From Acidobacteriota bacterium (lineage in GTDB: Bacteria; Actinomycetota; Acidimicrobiia; Acidimicrobiales; UBA8190): a DNA stretch of 8,827 bases. Below the pieces are notes generated by a model, which had not been told where the DNA came from, did not search any database, and saw only the letters and a list, made by a program, of their open reading frames with translations. The translations under genes and the position numbers were made by a program. The stretch spans positions 1-8,827 of the forward strand of contig JAGWNV010000089.1 in assembly GCA_028872975.1 (NCBI GenBank). Direction: 5' to 3'. The first letter of the stretch is position 1, and each line of letters starts with the position of its first letter. Shown piece after piece: positions 1 through 6,315 of the stretch.

Positions 1-1
1 C

Positions 2-1255
2 GAGGAGTTCGACCGGGCCGAGCGCGAGGACCTGCTGGACCTCCTCGTCGCCGACCGGCTGCTCGTGCCCTCCGAGCGGCGCTACAGCGAATCGGAGGTG
101 GCGGCGCGCACGGGCATGCCCGTGGAGCTGGCCCGCAAGTTCTGGCGCGCCCTCGGCTTCCCCGACCCCGGGCCCGACGACCGGATCTTCACCGACCTCG
201 ACGTCGAGGCCATCCTCATCATCAACGGCATGCTCGCCCTCGACGTCGCCGACGTCGAGAGCGCCCTCCAGCTGGCCAGGGTGATCGGGTCGTCGATGGC
301 GAGGATCGCCGAGGCCGAGGTGTCACCGGGGATGATGGGCGTCCCCTTCCCGGGCCCGGCCGGCCAGGTCGACAGCGTGGAGGCGGCCGACATCGCCGTG
401 CGGCTCGCCGAGCCCACCCTCCCCGCCATGGCCCGGCTCCTCGAGTTCGCCTGGCGCCGCCATGTCCAGGCGGCCATCCGCCGGGCCATGCTGCTTCGCA
501 GCAGGCGGGCTGGCACGGTCCCCGGGCTCTGTGTCGGGTTCGCCGACATGGTGGGCTTCACCACCTTGAGCCAGCAGCTCTCCGAGGGCGAGCTCGCCGT
601 CGTGGTGAGCCGGTTCGAGGAGGTGGCGCACTACACGGTGACCGGCGCCGGAGGCCGGCTCGTCAAGATGATCGGGGACGAGGCGATGTTCGTGACCGAG
701 TCGGCGGCGGCGGCGGCCCGCATCGCCCTCGGGCTGGCCGAGGCCTACGCCGACGACGAGCTCCTCTCCGACGTCCGGGTCGGCCTCGCCGAAGGGCCCG
801 TGCTGTCCCAGGACGGGGACTACTACGGCCCGGTCGTGAACCTGGCCCACGCCATAGTGGCCATCGCCGACCCCGGAAGCGTGGTGCTGTCCGACGACTT
901 CCACGGGGCGCTGCTGCGCGAGCTCCATCCCGCCGGAGGCGAGTCGGACGGGGACGGTGAGTTCTCCTTCCGGGCCGTCCGTCCCCGGCAGCTCAAGGAC
1001 CTCGGCCGGGTCCAGCTGTGGGTCCTCCACCGGCCCGGCACCGAGCCGGCCCTCCTCGAGCGGCGCATCGGCCGTCGATGGGAGCGGCTCGCCGACGTGC
1101 TGTCGGAGATCGAGGAGCTCCGTGACAGGGGGGAGAAGCTCATCACCGAGGGACTCCGGGCCGCCGTGCACATGCCCGAGGGGCGCGAGGGGGACGAGAC
1201 CTCCGAGGAGCCGGCGAACTCGGGGGGGACGGCGGATTCCGCCGAGCGGGGCTAG
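2..1255 (+). CDS. Class III adenylate/guanylate cyclase with Rv1264-like regulatory region (5' partial)
   Basis: Class III nucleotidyl cyclases make cAMP (or cGMP) from the nucleoside triphosphate as homodimers. The frame is open from base 2, and the residues before the GTG at 65 (AEREDLLDLL and following) resemble the Rv1264 regulatory N-terminus, so the true start probably lies outside the window. Counting GTG 65 as residue 1: residues 7-58 hold a helix-turn-helix-like stretch reminiscent of MerR (YSESEVAARTG); about 150-323 is the cyclase domain. Visible catalytic residues are metal Asp161 (FADMVGF) and Asp205 (IGDEAMF), ATP-selecting Lys201 and Asp252 (GDYYGPVVN), and Asn259. The Arg expected four residues after the Asn is Ala263 (NLAHAI), so activity may be reduced or lost. 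A 70-residue tail (324-396) holds a charged helix and an acidic, disordered-looking end. No transmembrane segment is visible. The family is secure; activity is uncertain. Confidence 0.9.
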   Translation, partial: EEFDRAEREDLLDLLVADRLLVPSERRYSESEVAARTGMPVELARKFWRALGFPDPGPDDRIFTDLDVEAILIINGMLALDVADVESALQLARVIGSSMARIAEAEVSPGMMGVPFPGPAGQVDSVEAADIAVRLAEPTLPAMARLLEFAWRRHVQAAIRRAMLLRSRRAGTVPGLCVGFADMVGFTTLSQQLSEGELAVVVSRFEEVAHYTVTGAGGRLVKMIGDEAMFVTESAAAAARIALGLAEAYADDELLSDVRVGLAEGPVLSQDGDYYGPVVNLAHAIVAIADPGSVVLSDDFHGALLRELHPAGGESDGDGEFSFRAVRPRQLKDLGRVQLWVLHRPGTEPALLERRIGRRWERLADVLSEIEELRDRGEKLITEGLRAAVHMPEGREGDETSEEPANSGGTADSAERG

Positions 1256-1256
1256 G

Positions 1257-1273
1257 GGCGCGGTTCAGGCGCC
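1257..1273. terminator. Weak GC hairpin between convergent 3' ends
   Basis: GGCGC (1257-1261) can pair with GCGCC (1269-1273) around a 7-base loop, spanning the 9-bp gap between the cyclase stop and the mannosidase stop (1265-1267). The stem has only 5 bp and there is no T-tract, so a terminator role is speculative in DNA this GC-rich. Confidence 0.2.
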
Positions 1274-3955
1274 GGGGAGCCGGATGGTGGCGATGCCGTA
1301 GGGCCGGAGGTCGAAGGCGCCGTCGACGGGCCCGAGGGTGCGGCCGAGGAGGTCGACGAGCCATCCCGAGCGGGCGCCGATGCGGACCTGCGCCGGCGCC
1401 GGGGTGGGATTGAAGACCCGGACCTCGAGGACGCCCGCCTGGCGGCGGAGGGCGGAGACCTGGGCGCCATCCACGGCGAGGGCGCTGCCTTCGGGCCCTC
1501 TGGTTCCGCCGCCTGGGGCATGGACGACGTCGAGGGGATCGAGGACGTCTTCGGCCAGCGCGTAGGGATCTGGGTGGTCGACGGCGAGGGCGTAGCGGCC
1601 GTCGAGCTGCCGGCCCACCATCTGCAGCCCCGGCACCGGGGTGAGGGGCCCGGCGGGAAGGGGCCGGTAGGCCATGCCGAGGCGCGACAGCATCCCCGTC
1701 GACCGGAGGAGCGTCAGGGCGAGCTCGGCGGCCTTCGGGCCCGCGCCGGCGTCGTCGATGGCCACGAGCTCGTACTCGAGGAGCCCGTGGTGGACGACGG
1801 TGAGGCCGCCGGCGGAGACGAAGCGGCGGCTCGGGAAGGTGGGGAGGCCCCGCTCGTCGGGACGACCCTCGACCTCGAGACCGCGGTGGACGACGGTGAA
1901 GGCGCACTCCGCCTCGGAGTGGTCGGCCGGTCGGGGCAGGGGGAGATGGACGCGCAGGCGATGGTCGCGGCTCGGGTTGACGAAGGTCGTCGTGACCGAG
2001 ACGTGGCGATCGCCGGCGCAGAGCTCGAGGGTGGTGGTGACCTCCACCGGCTCCTCCCCGACCCGGGCCCTCGTCGTGCCGTCGACGTGGGCCGGCCACC
2101 GGTAGCGGGAGCGGAGGACCACCCGGGCCCGCACCGGTCCCGGTTCGCCGACCTCGACGGCGACCGACTCCGGCCGGTCCACGACCGTGTCCCCGGCCGG
2201 GGGGGAGTAGTTGTAGGAGTCCCCGTGGTCGCCCATGTCGACGAGACGGCCGAGCCCGGCGACACCGTCGAGGGTGAAGGTGCCCTCGGCGGGGTCGACC
2301 ACGACGCGACAGAGGCCGTTGTCCAGGGCGACGGCGCCGTCTCCGGCGTCGGTCACCTCGACGGGATGGGCCAGGGGGCGATGCGCCAGCGCCTGCCAGC
2401 CGAAGCCGGGGACCTCGCCGGTGCGGACGAGGGCCCTGCGGATGGGGGGCTGGTCGATGCGGATCCGCACGGGGGAGTCGGGCCGGGCCCCGAGGCGGGT
2501 GTAGAGGTCCTGCTTGATCGAGGCGATCGGCACGTCGAAGCGCTCTTCGCTTCCGAAGTCGATGGTGATGTCGAGGCCGGTGTCGTCCTCGTCCACCCGG
2601 ACGTCCTGGATCCAGGTGTGGGTGTCGATCTGGCTCCCCGAGGGGAGCATCCCGAGGATGGTCCGGACGGTGCCGGCGTCGAGGGTGAGGGGGCCGAGGC
2701 CGCGGGGGATGCCGAAGGCGCCGGGCTCTTCGGGGAGGGCCTGGACCCCCTCGGGGGTCTCCTCTCCGACGATCACCGTCTCGACGATGCCGCTTCGGGG
2801 GCGGGCCCTGGGATTGACCGCCACGGGCCCGGCGGCGGCCATGGACCGGGTGAGATCGGCGAGGACCTCCTCGGCGATCCCGTCGGCGATGCGGGTCGCC
2901 TCGGCGTAGCGGGAGAGGACGGCATCGGTCACCTCGTCGACCGAGCAGGCGCAGACCGAGTCGTGGGCCGAGTTGCGGACGACCTCCCGCCAGGCCAGGT
3001 CGAGGAGGCGGCCCGGCCAGCGGTCGGGGGCGAGGAAGAGCGCCGCGTAGGGCTCGGCGCGGCGCTCGATGGCCCGGGCCGCCGTGGCCCCGGCCTGCTT
3101 CACGTCGACCCGGGTGGAGGCCACGCCCATGAGGACGTTGGCCCGTGCCCCCGAGCGGAGCTCGCCCCGCCACCGGGAGAGCCCGTCTGTGGGGGCGGTG
3201 TCCAGGTAGCGGCCCAGGGAGGTGACCTCGAGCTCGAAGTCGTCCTGGATGGCGTTGGCCTCGGCCACCACCCGGCCCAGCCAGGGTTGGGGCTCCTGGT
3301 GATCGGTCCCGTTCATGAAGAGGAGCCCGTCGAGGAGGAAGGCCTCCACCTCCTTCTCGTGGTCGGCGATCCGGCGCACCAGGGCCTTGGCGTCGTCGGG
3401 GATGGAGGAGCCGTTCGAGTAGCCGACGACGAGGTACTCGGCCCGCACCGCCGAGCCGTCGGGGGCCTCCCACCAGAAGGCCGACTTGTCGACCGTCGAG
3501 GGCACCCCCCGCCAGACCACGGCGTGGCCGAAGCCGGCCTGGGCGAGGAGCTGGGGCATCTGGGCGACGTGGCCGAACATGTCGGGGAGGTAGCCGACCC
3601 GGGCGGCACCGCCGAAGGCGGCGGCGCGGGCCACGCCCATCTGGAGGTTCCGGACGAGGGTCTCGGGCGAGGAGAGGAACTCGTCCATGAGGATGTACCA
3701 GGGCCCCACCGACAGCCGGCCCGAGGCAGCGAGGGCCCGGAGGCGGTCGTCGGCCTCGGGACGGACCTCGAGGTAGTCGTCCACCACCGCCATCTGGCCG
3801 TCGAGGAGGAAGTGGACGTAGGAGGGGTCGGCCTCGAGCAGGGGGAGGAGCCGGTCGAGCATCCGGACGAGCCGGAGCCGGAAGCTCTGGTAGGGCTCGT
3901 ACCACTCCCGGTCCCAGTGGGTGTGGGGGACGATGCTGACGCGTCGGCGGGCCAT
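1265..3955 (-). CDS. Alpha-mannosidase, glycoside hydrolase family 38 (MngB-like)
   Basis: GH38 enzymes are zinc-dependent retaining alpha-mannosidases; bacterial MngB-type members cleave mannosylglycerate or alpha-mannosides in the cytoplasm. The 896-residue product opens with PHTHWDREWY (10-19), which supplies the zinc ligands His13 and Asp15. The nucleophile/zinc ligand is Asp125 in GYLPDMFGH (121-129), and the last zinc ligand is His331 in NSAHDSVCACS (328-338), a bacterial GH38 hallmark. The middle helical region (about 270-355) and a long beta-rich C-terminal part fill out a length usual for the family. There is no signal peptide, so it is probably cytoplasmic. The ATG at 3955 is chosen because the family motif begins ten residues later and a -10-like box lies 6 nt upstream, suggesting a leaderless mRNA. 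No transporter or other sugar gene is adjacent, so the natural substrate is unknown. Confidence 0.95.
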   Translation of the reverse strand: MARRRVSIVPHTHWDREWYEPYQSFRLRLVRMLDRLLPLLEADPSYVHFLLDGQMAVVDDYLEVRPEADDRLRALAASGRLSVGPWYILMDEFLSSPETLVRNLQMGVARAAAFGGAARVGYLPDMFGHVAQMPQLLAQAGFGHAVVWRGVPSTVDKSAFWWEAPDGSAVRAEYLVVGYSNGSSIPDDAKALVRRIADHEKEVEAFLLDGLLFMNGTDHQEPQPWLGRVVAEANAIQDDFELEVTSLGRYLDTAPTDGLSRWRGELRSGARANVLMGVASTRVDVKQAGATAARAIERRAEPYAALFLAPDRWPGRLLDLAWREVVRNSAHDSVCACSVDEVTDAVLSRYAEATRIADGIAEEVLADLTRSMAAAGPVAVNPRARPRSGIVETVIVGEETPEGVQALPEEPGAFGIPRGLGPLTLDAGTVRTILGMLPSGSQIDTHTWIQDVRVDEDDTGLDITIDFGSEERFDVPIASIKQDLYTRLGARPDSPVRIRIDQPPIRRALVRTGEVPGFGWQALAHRPLAHPVEVTDAGDGAVALDNGLCRVVVDPAEGTFTLDGVAGLGRLVDMGDHGDSYNYSPPAGDTVVDRPESVAVEVGEPGPVRARVVLRSRYRWPAHVDGTTRARVGEEPVEVTTTLELCAGDRHVSVTTTFVNPSRDHRLRVHLPLPRPADHSEAECAFTVVHRGLEVEGRPDERGLPTFPSRRFVSAGGLTVVHHGLLEYELVAIDDAGAGPKAAELALTLLRSTGMLSRLGMAYRPLPAGPLTPVPGLQMVGRQLDGRYALAVDHPDPYALAEDVLDPLDVVHAPGGGTRGPEGSALAVDGAQVSALRRQAGVLEVRVFNPTPAPAQVRIGARSGWLVDLLGRTLGPVDGAFDLRPYGIATIRLPGA

Positions 3956-3961
3956 CGGCTC

Positions 3962-3967
3962 AGGCTA
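3962..3967 (-). promoter_or_regulatory. Putative -10 box (TAGCCT) for the mannosidase
   Basis: On the minus strand TAGCCT fits the actinobacterial -10 pattern TANNNT. It ends 6 nt before the ATG, which would put the transcription start on the start codon, as in leaderless actinobacterial genes. No Shine-Dalgarno sequence precedes the ATG, in keeping with this. No convincing -35 is visible. Confidence 0.45.
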
Positions 3968-3981
3968 CGCCGGTGGTCTCC

Positions 3982-3987
3982 TAGCGT
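3982..3987 (+). promoter_or_regulatory. Putative -10 box (TAGCGT) for the acyl-CoA synthetase
   Basis: TAGCGT fits TANNNT and ends 10 nt before the GTG at 3998, allowing a leader of only a few bases. It overlaps an alternative GTG at 3986, which favours 3998 as the start if the box is real. There is no Shine-Dalgarno sequence for either GTG. The box lies where the -35 of the opposing mannosidase promoter would fall. Confidence 0.3.
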
Positions 3988-3997
3988 GGACGGCCGC

Positions 3998-5545
3998 GTG
4001 CGACCGCCGTCTCCTCGAACCCTGCGCAGCTGGCACGACCACTTGGCCCCCGGGGCGGCCTTCGATCCCGCCGGCGTCGAGCACCCCGGTGGGCTGCCGG
4101 CGCTGTGGACGGCGGCCTGGGCGGGGTCTCCGCGGACGCCGCTGCTCCTCGAGGTCTCCTCCGGTCCCGACGGCGGCCGGTGGGTGACGGCCGGGGAGCT
4201 CGACGACCGGTCGGGCCGGGCCGCCGAGGTGCTCGGGGGGTGGGCCGGAGGCGGGGGGGTCGTGCTGTGGAGCCCCACCCGGACCGTCGGCGCCGTCGTC
4301 TCCCACGTCGGCGCCCTCCGGGCCGGGCTTACGGTGGTGCCCTGCAATCCCGAGGCGACGGCCCGGGAGCTCGGTCACGTCGTCGAGGACGTCCGTCCGG
4401 CGGTGGCGGTGGCGGCCGGACCCGACCAGGCCCGGGTCCTCGCCGCCTGCGGGGTGCCGGTGGTGGCCGACCACGGGCTCGGCGTCCTCGACCGGTCCGG
4501 CGCCGGGGACGGCGGGGACGGGTCCGGCAGGCGAAGGGCCATCGTCCCTGGGGGCCTCGTCGGCTACACGTCGGGGACGACCGGGGCGCCGAAGGGGGCG
4601 ATGCTCGGGCCGGCGAACCTCCTCGCCAACAGCCGGGCTCTCGCCGCCGCCTGGGGGTGGACCGGGGAGGACCGGCTGGTGCACGCCCTGCCCCTCTTCC
4701 ACGGGCACGGCCTCTGCGCCGGCCTCTACACCTCTCTCCTCGCGGGCGGCTCGGTGGTGCTCCTGCCCTCCTTCGACGTGGGGGCCGTGATCGAGGCCGC
4801 CGCCGATCACGGGGCGTCGATGTTCTTTGGGGTGCCGACGATGTACCACCGGATCGCCGGGTCGGGTCGGGCCGGCGAGCTCCGGTCGCTCCGGCTGGCC
4901 GTGTCGGGATCGGCGCCTCTCGCCGGCGACCTCCAGCGGTCCCTCCGGGCCGACGGTGTGGACGTCCTCGAGCGGTACGGGATGACCGAGACGCTCCTCA
5001 CCGTCTCCAACCCCCTCGAGGGGGAGCGTCGGGCCGGCACCGTCGGGTTCCCCCTGCCCGGCGTCGAGGCCCGGGTCGAGGAGGAGTCCGGGGAGCTCCT
5101 CGTGCGGGGGCCCCAGGTGTTCGCCGGCTACCTCGGCCGCCCCGAGGCGACGGCGGCCGCGTTCACCGAGGGCTGGTTCCGCACCGGGGATCTCGCCGAG
5201 GTCGACGACGGGTACCTCCGGATCCTGGGCCGGTCCGGCGACGTGGTGATCTCGGGAGGGTTCAACGTGTACCCGGCGGAGGTGGAGGAGGTCCTCGCCC
5301 GCCATCCCGGGGTCGCCGAGGTCGCCGTGGCCGGGACGCCGTCCGAGGAGTGGGGGGAGGTCGTCACCGCCTGGGTGGTGCCGGCCGGCCCGGTGCTCGA
5401 CACCGGGGCACTGGTCGAGTTCGCCGCCGGGGAGCTCGCCCCCTACAAGCGGCCCCGGGTCGTCCACCTGGTCGAGGCCCTGCCCCGCAACGCCATGGGC
5501 AAGGTCACCCGGTCGGCCCTGTCGGCAGGGGAGGGCCTGGCATGA
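3998..5545 (+). CDS. AMP-forming acyl-CoA synthetase, MatB (malonyl-CoA synthetase)-like
   Basis: This ANL-superfamily enzyme activates a carboxylic acid with ATP to an acyl-adenylate and transfers it to CoA; MatB proteins use malonate or methylmalonate. In the 515-residue product the P-loop is YTSGTTGAPKG (190-200), the A5 motif is ERYGMTET (325-332), ribose-binding Asp398 sits in FRTGD, the hinge region is GRSGDVVISGGFNVYP (411-426), and catalytic Lys502 is in PRNAMGK. MatB-like traits are LPLFHGHGL, the FGVPTMYHR stretch, and SNP-EGERRAGTVGFPLPGV directly after ERYGMTET. Substrate choice remains inference; a short-chain acyl-CoA ligase is the alternative. The start is uncertain: GTG 3998 and GTG 3986 are in frame and neither has a ribosome site; homology begins near WHDHLAP, so either is possible. 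The frame is open far upstream, but that part is antisense to the mannosidase. It ends in ATGA, overlapping a start upstream of cutA. Confidence 0.93.
   Translation: MRPPSPRTLRSWHDHLAPGAAFDPAGVEHPGGLPALWTAAWAGSPRTPLLLEVSSGPDGGRWVTAGELDDRSGRAAEVLGGWAGGGGVVLWSPTRTVGAVVSHVGALRAGLTVVPCNPEATARELGHVVEDVRPAVAVAAGPDQARVLAACGVPVVADHGLGVLDRSGAGDGGDGSGRRRAIVPGGLVGYTSGTTGAPKGAMLGPANLLANSRALAAAWGWTGEDRLVHALPLFHGHGLCAGLYTSLLAGGSVVLLPSFDVGAVIEAAADHGASMFFGVPTMYHRIAGSGRAGELRSLRLAVSGSAPLAGDLQRSLRADGVDVLERYGMTETLLTVSNPLEGERRAGTVGFPLPGVEARVEEESGELLVRGPQVFAGYLGRPEATAAAFTEGWFRTGDLAEVDDGYLRILGRSGDVVISGGFNVYPAEVEEVLARHPGVAEVAVAGTPSEEWGEVVTAWVVPAGPVLDTGALVEFAAGELAPYKRPRVVHLVEALPRNAMGKVTRSALSAGEGLA
5528..5535 (+). promoter_or_regulatory. 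Strong Shine-Dalgarno (GGGGAGGG) before ATG 5542, just upstream of cutA
   Basis: GGGGAGGG lies inside the end of the synthetase gene. The core GGAGG is 7 nt before the ATG at 5542, which overlaps the synthetase stop as ATGA. That ATG opens an 11-codon frame ending at TGA 5575-5577, while cutA reads in another frame. The site therefore marks either cutA's original start before an indel, or a tiny leader ORF coupled to the GTG at 5580. Confidence 0.6.
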
Positions 5546-5579
5546 TCGGGCCATCGGGACCGGGCACTGCCAGCTGACC

Positions 5580-5891
5580 GTGACGGCGCCGACGGTGGAG
5601 GAGGCCGAGCGGCTGGCCCGCCTCGGGGTCGAGGCCAGGCTGGCGGCCTGCGCCCAGGTGTCGGGGCCGGTCCGGTCGACCTACTGGTGGAAGGGCGAGG
5701 TGACCGTCGCCGAGGAGTGGGTCTGCACCTTCAAGACAACGGGACCCCTGGCAGAGGAGCTGGGCCTCCGACTCCGCCGGGCGCACTCCTACGAGGTGCC
5801 GGAGATCGTCGTGACCGGGATCGGCGGGGGGGACCCGGACTACCTCGCCTGGATCACCGAGGAGACCGCCGGCGGGGGACCGGCCGACTAG
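5580..5891 (+). CDS. cutA: CutA1-family divalent cation tolerance protein (N-terminus disrupted or misplaced start)
   Basis: CutA1 proteins are small, very stable cytoplasmic trimers with a ferredoxin-like fold. They are linked to copper tolerance in E. coli, though the biochemical role is unsettled. From GTG 5580 the product is 103 residues with the family pattern: ARLAACAQV (19-27, Cys24), TYWWKGEV (34-41), FKTT (51-54), HSYEVPEI (69-76) and YLAWI (88-92). The first beta strand is cut short. Reading upstream in the same frame gives GHCQLTVTAP, which matches the usual CutA beginning, yet no ATG, GTG or TTG lies there. A well-placed ribosome site and ATG at 5542 are in a different frame; one extra G near 5562-5564 would join them into MIGPSGPGHCQLTVTAP and a protein of about 116 residues, near the family norm. 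It probably shares a transcript with the preceding synthetase. Family assignment is secure; the start is not. Confidence 0.88.
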   Translation: MTAPTVEEAERLARLGVEARLAACAQVSGPVRSTYWWKGEVTVAEEWVCTFKTTGPLAEELGLRLRRAHSYEVPEIVVTGIGGGDPDYLAWITEETAGGGPAD

Positions 5892-5939
5892 GGTCGCGGC
5901 GCGTGCGGCGGTCCGCCATGGTGGGAGCCGTGGGGGCCC

Positions 5940-5958
5940 CCGACGGGCGGCGCGTCGG
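5940..5958. terminator. Possible hairpin between convergent cutA and small gene
   Basis: CCGACG (5940-5945) can pair with CGTCGG (5953-5958) around a 7-base loop, just before the stop of the minus-strand small gene. A perfect GGGGGCCCCC palindrome sits at 5932-5941. No T-tract follows on either strand. In such GC-rich sequence, hairpins of this size arise easily by chance. Confidence 0.2.
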
Positions 5959-5961
5959 CGG

Positions 5962-6195
5962 CTACCAGACGTCGATCCGCTGGCCCCGGGGCCGGACCTC
6001 GTCGTCGGAGAAGACGTCGGGGAGGACGGTGCCGTCCGACAGGCGGCGGATGCGGTACCCGTGCTCGGTCACCTGCTCGGCGACCTCGAAGCCTCGGCTC
6101 CAGCTGCCGACGAAGCGGCTCCGCACGTCGACCGGGGTGCCGGTCCGCAACAGGCCGTCGAGTCGGCTCCCGGTCACGAAGGACCTCTCGGGCAT
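5962..6195 (-). CDS. Small 77-residue protein of unknown function, possibly SH3/Tudor-like
   Basis: I do not recognise a named family. The ATG at 6195 is preceded by a near-perfect ribosome site, AAGGAGG, 8 nt upstream, which separates it from the overlapping ATG at 6202 in another frame. The 77-residue product is Arg-rich and carries no signal peptide or membrane segment. The core (about 18-68) alternates short predicted strands with turns: GTPVDVRSRFVGSW, RGFEVAE, HGYRIRRLSDGTVLP and FSDDEVRP. This resembles the pattern of Tudor/Agenet-type or SH3-like beta barrels (a strand entering at R-x-R, a W-x-x-G-F turn, a Y-x-x-R-R strand, then D-G-x-x-L-P). That resemblance is inference from the pattern, not a family match. 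It is divergent from RNase HII with 120 bp between them, and convergent with cutA. Confidence 0.78.
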   Translation of the reverse strand: MPERSFVTGSRLDGLLRTGTPVDVRSRFVGSWSRGFEVAEQVTEHGYRIRRLSDGTVLPDVFSDDEVRPRGQRIDVW

Positions 6196-6203
6196 GTCCC
6201 ATC

Positions 6204-6210
6204 CCTCCTT
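6204..6210 (-). promoter_or_regulatory. Shine-Dalgarno AAGGAGG for the 77-residue gene
   Basis: On the minus strand AAGGAGG lies 8 nt before the ATG at 6195. It is the clearest ribosome site in the window. It decides the start and supports this short reading frame as a real gene, against the longer overlapping minus-strand frames. Confidence 0.75.
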
Positions 6211-6315
6211 CGGCTCCCGCACGCCCGGGGAGCGCTGGGCCGCCACCACAGGGGGTTCGGCGCCACCCGTCGTCACCGGCTCGGGACGAAGGTGGAGACG
6301 TGGGGCGCAGGTCCC

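Noticed and set aside
1143..3905. Minus-strand 920-codon open frame overlapping the mannosidase in another frame.
   Set aside because: The Pro/Arg-rich translation is typical of a shifted frame in GC-rich DNA, and the GH38 motifs are all in the frame ending at 1265.
1520..3985. Very long plus-strand open frame running through the mannosidase region into the synthetase (1341 codons in total).
   Set aside because: The first part is antisense, codon-for-codon in register with the mannosidase. Antisense stops would need TTA, CTA or TCA sense codons, which GC-rich genes avoid. Its translation is Gly/Val/Asp-rich without domains; only the part from about 3998 is real.
4105..5577. Plus-strand 490-codon open frame overlapping the synthetase.
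   Set aside because: Arg/Gly-rich shadow frame with no motifs. Only its last 11 codons (from ATG 5542) are of interest, as a possible leader ORF or the original cutA start.
5889..5960. TAGGGT followed 8 nt later by GTG 5903, resembling a leaderless start on the plus strand.
   Set aside because: The frame from GTG 5903 is antisense to the well-supported 77-residue gene, and its Ser/Arg/Thr-rich product looks like a shadow. The TAG is simply the cutA stop codon.
5888..6202. Alternative minus-strand ORF starting at the ATG at 6202 in another frame.
   Set aside because: Its ATG is only one base from the GGAGG core, too close for initiation, and the product is Arg/Pro-rich with no strand pattern.
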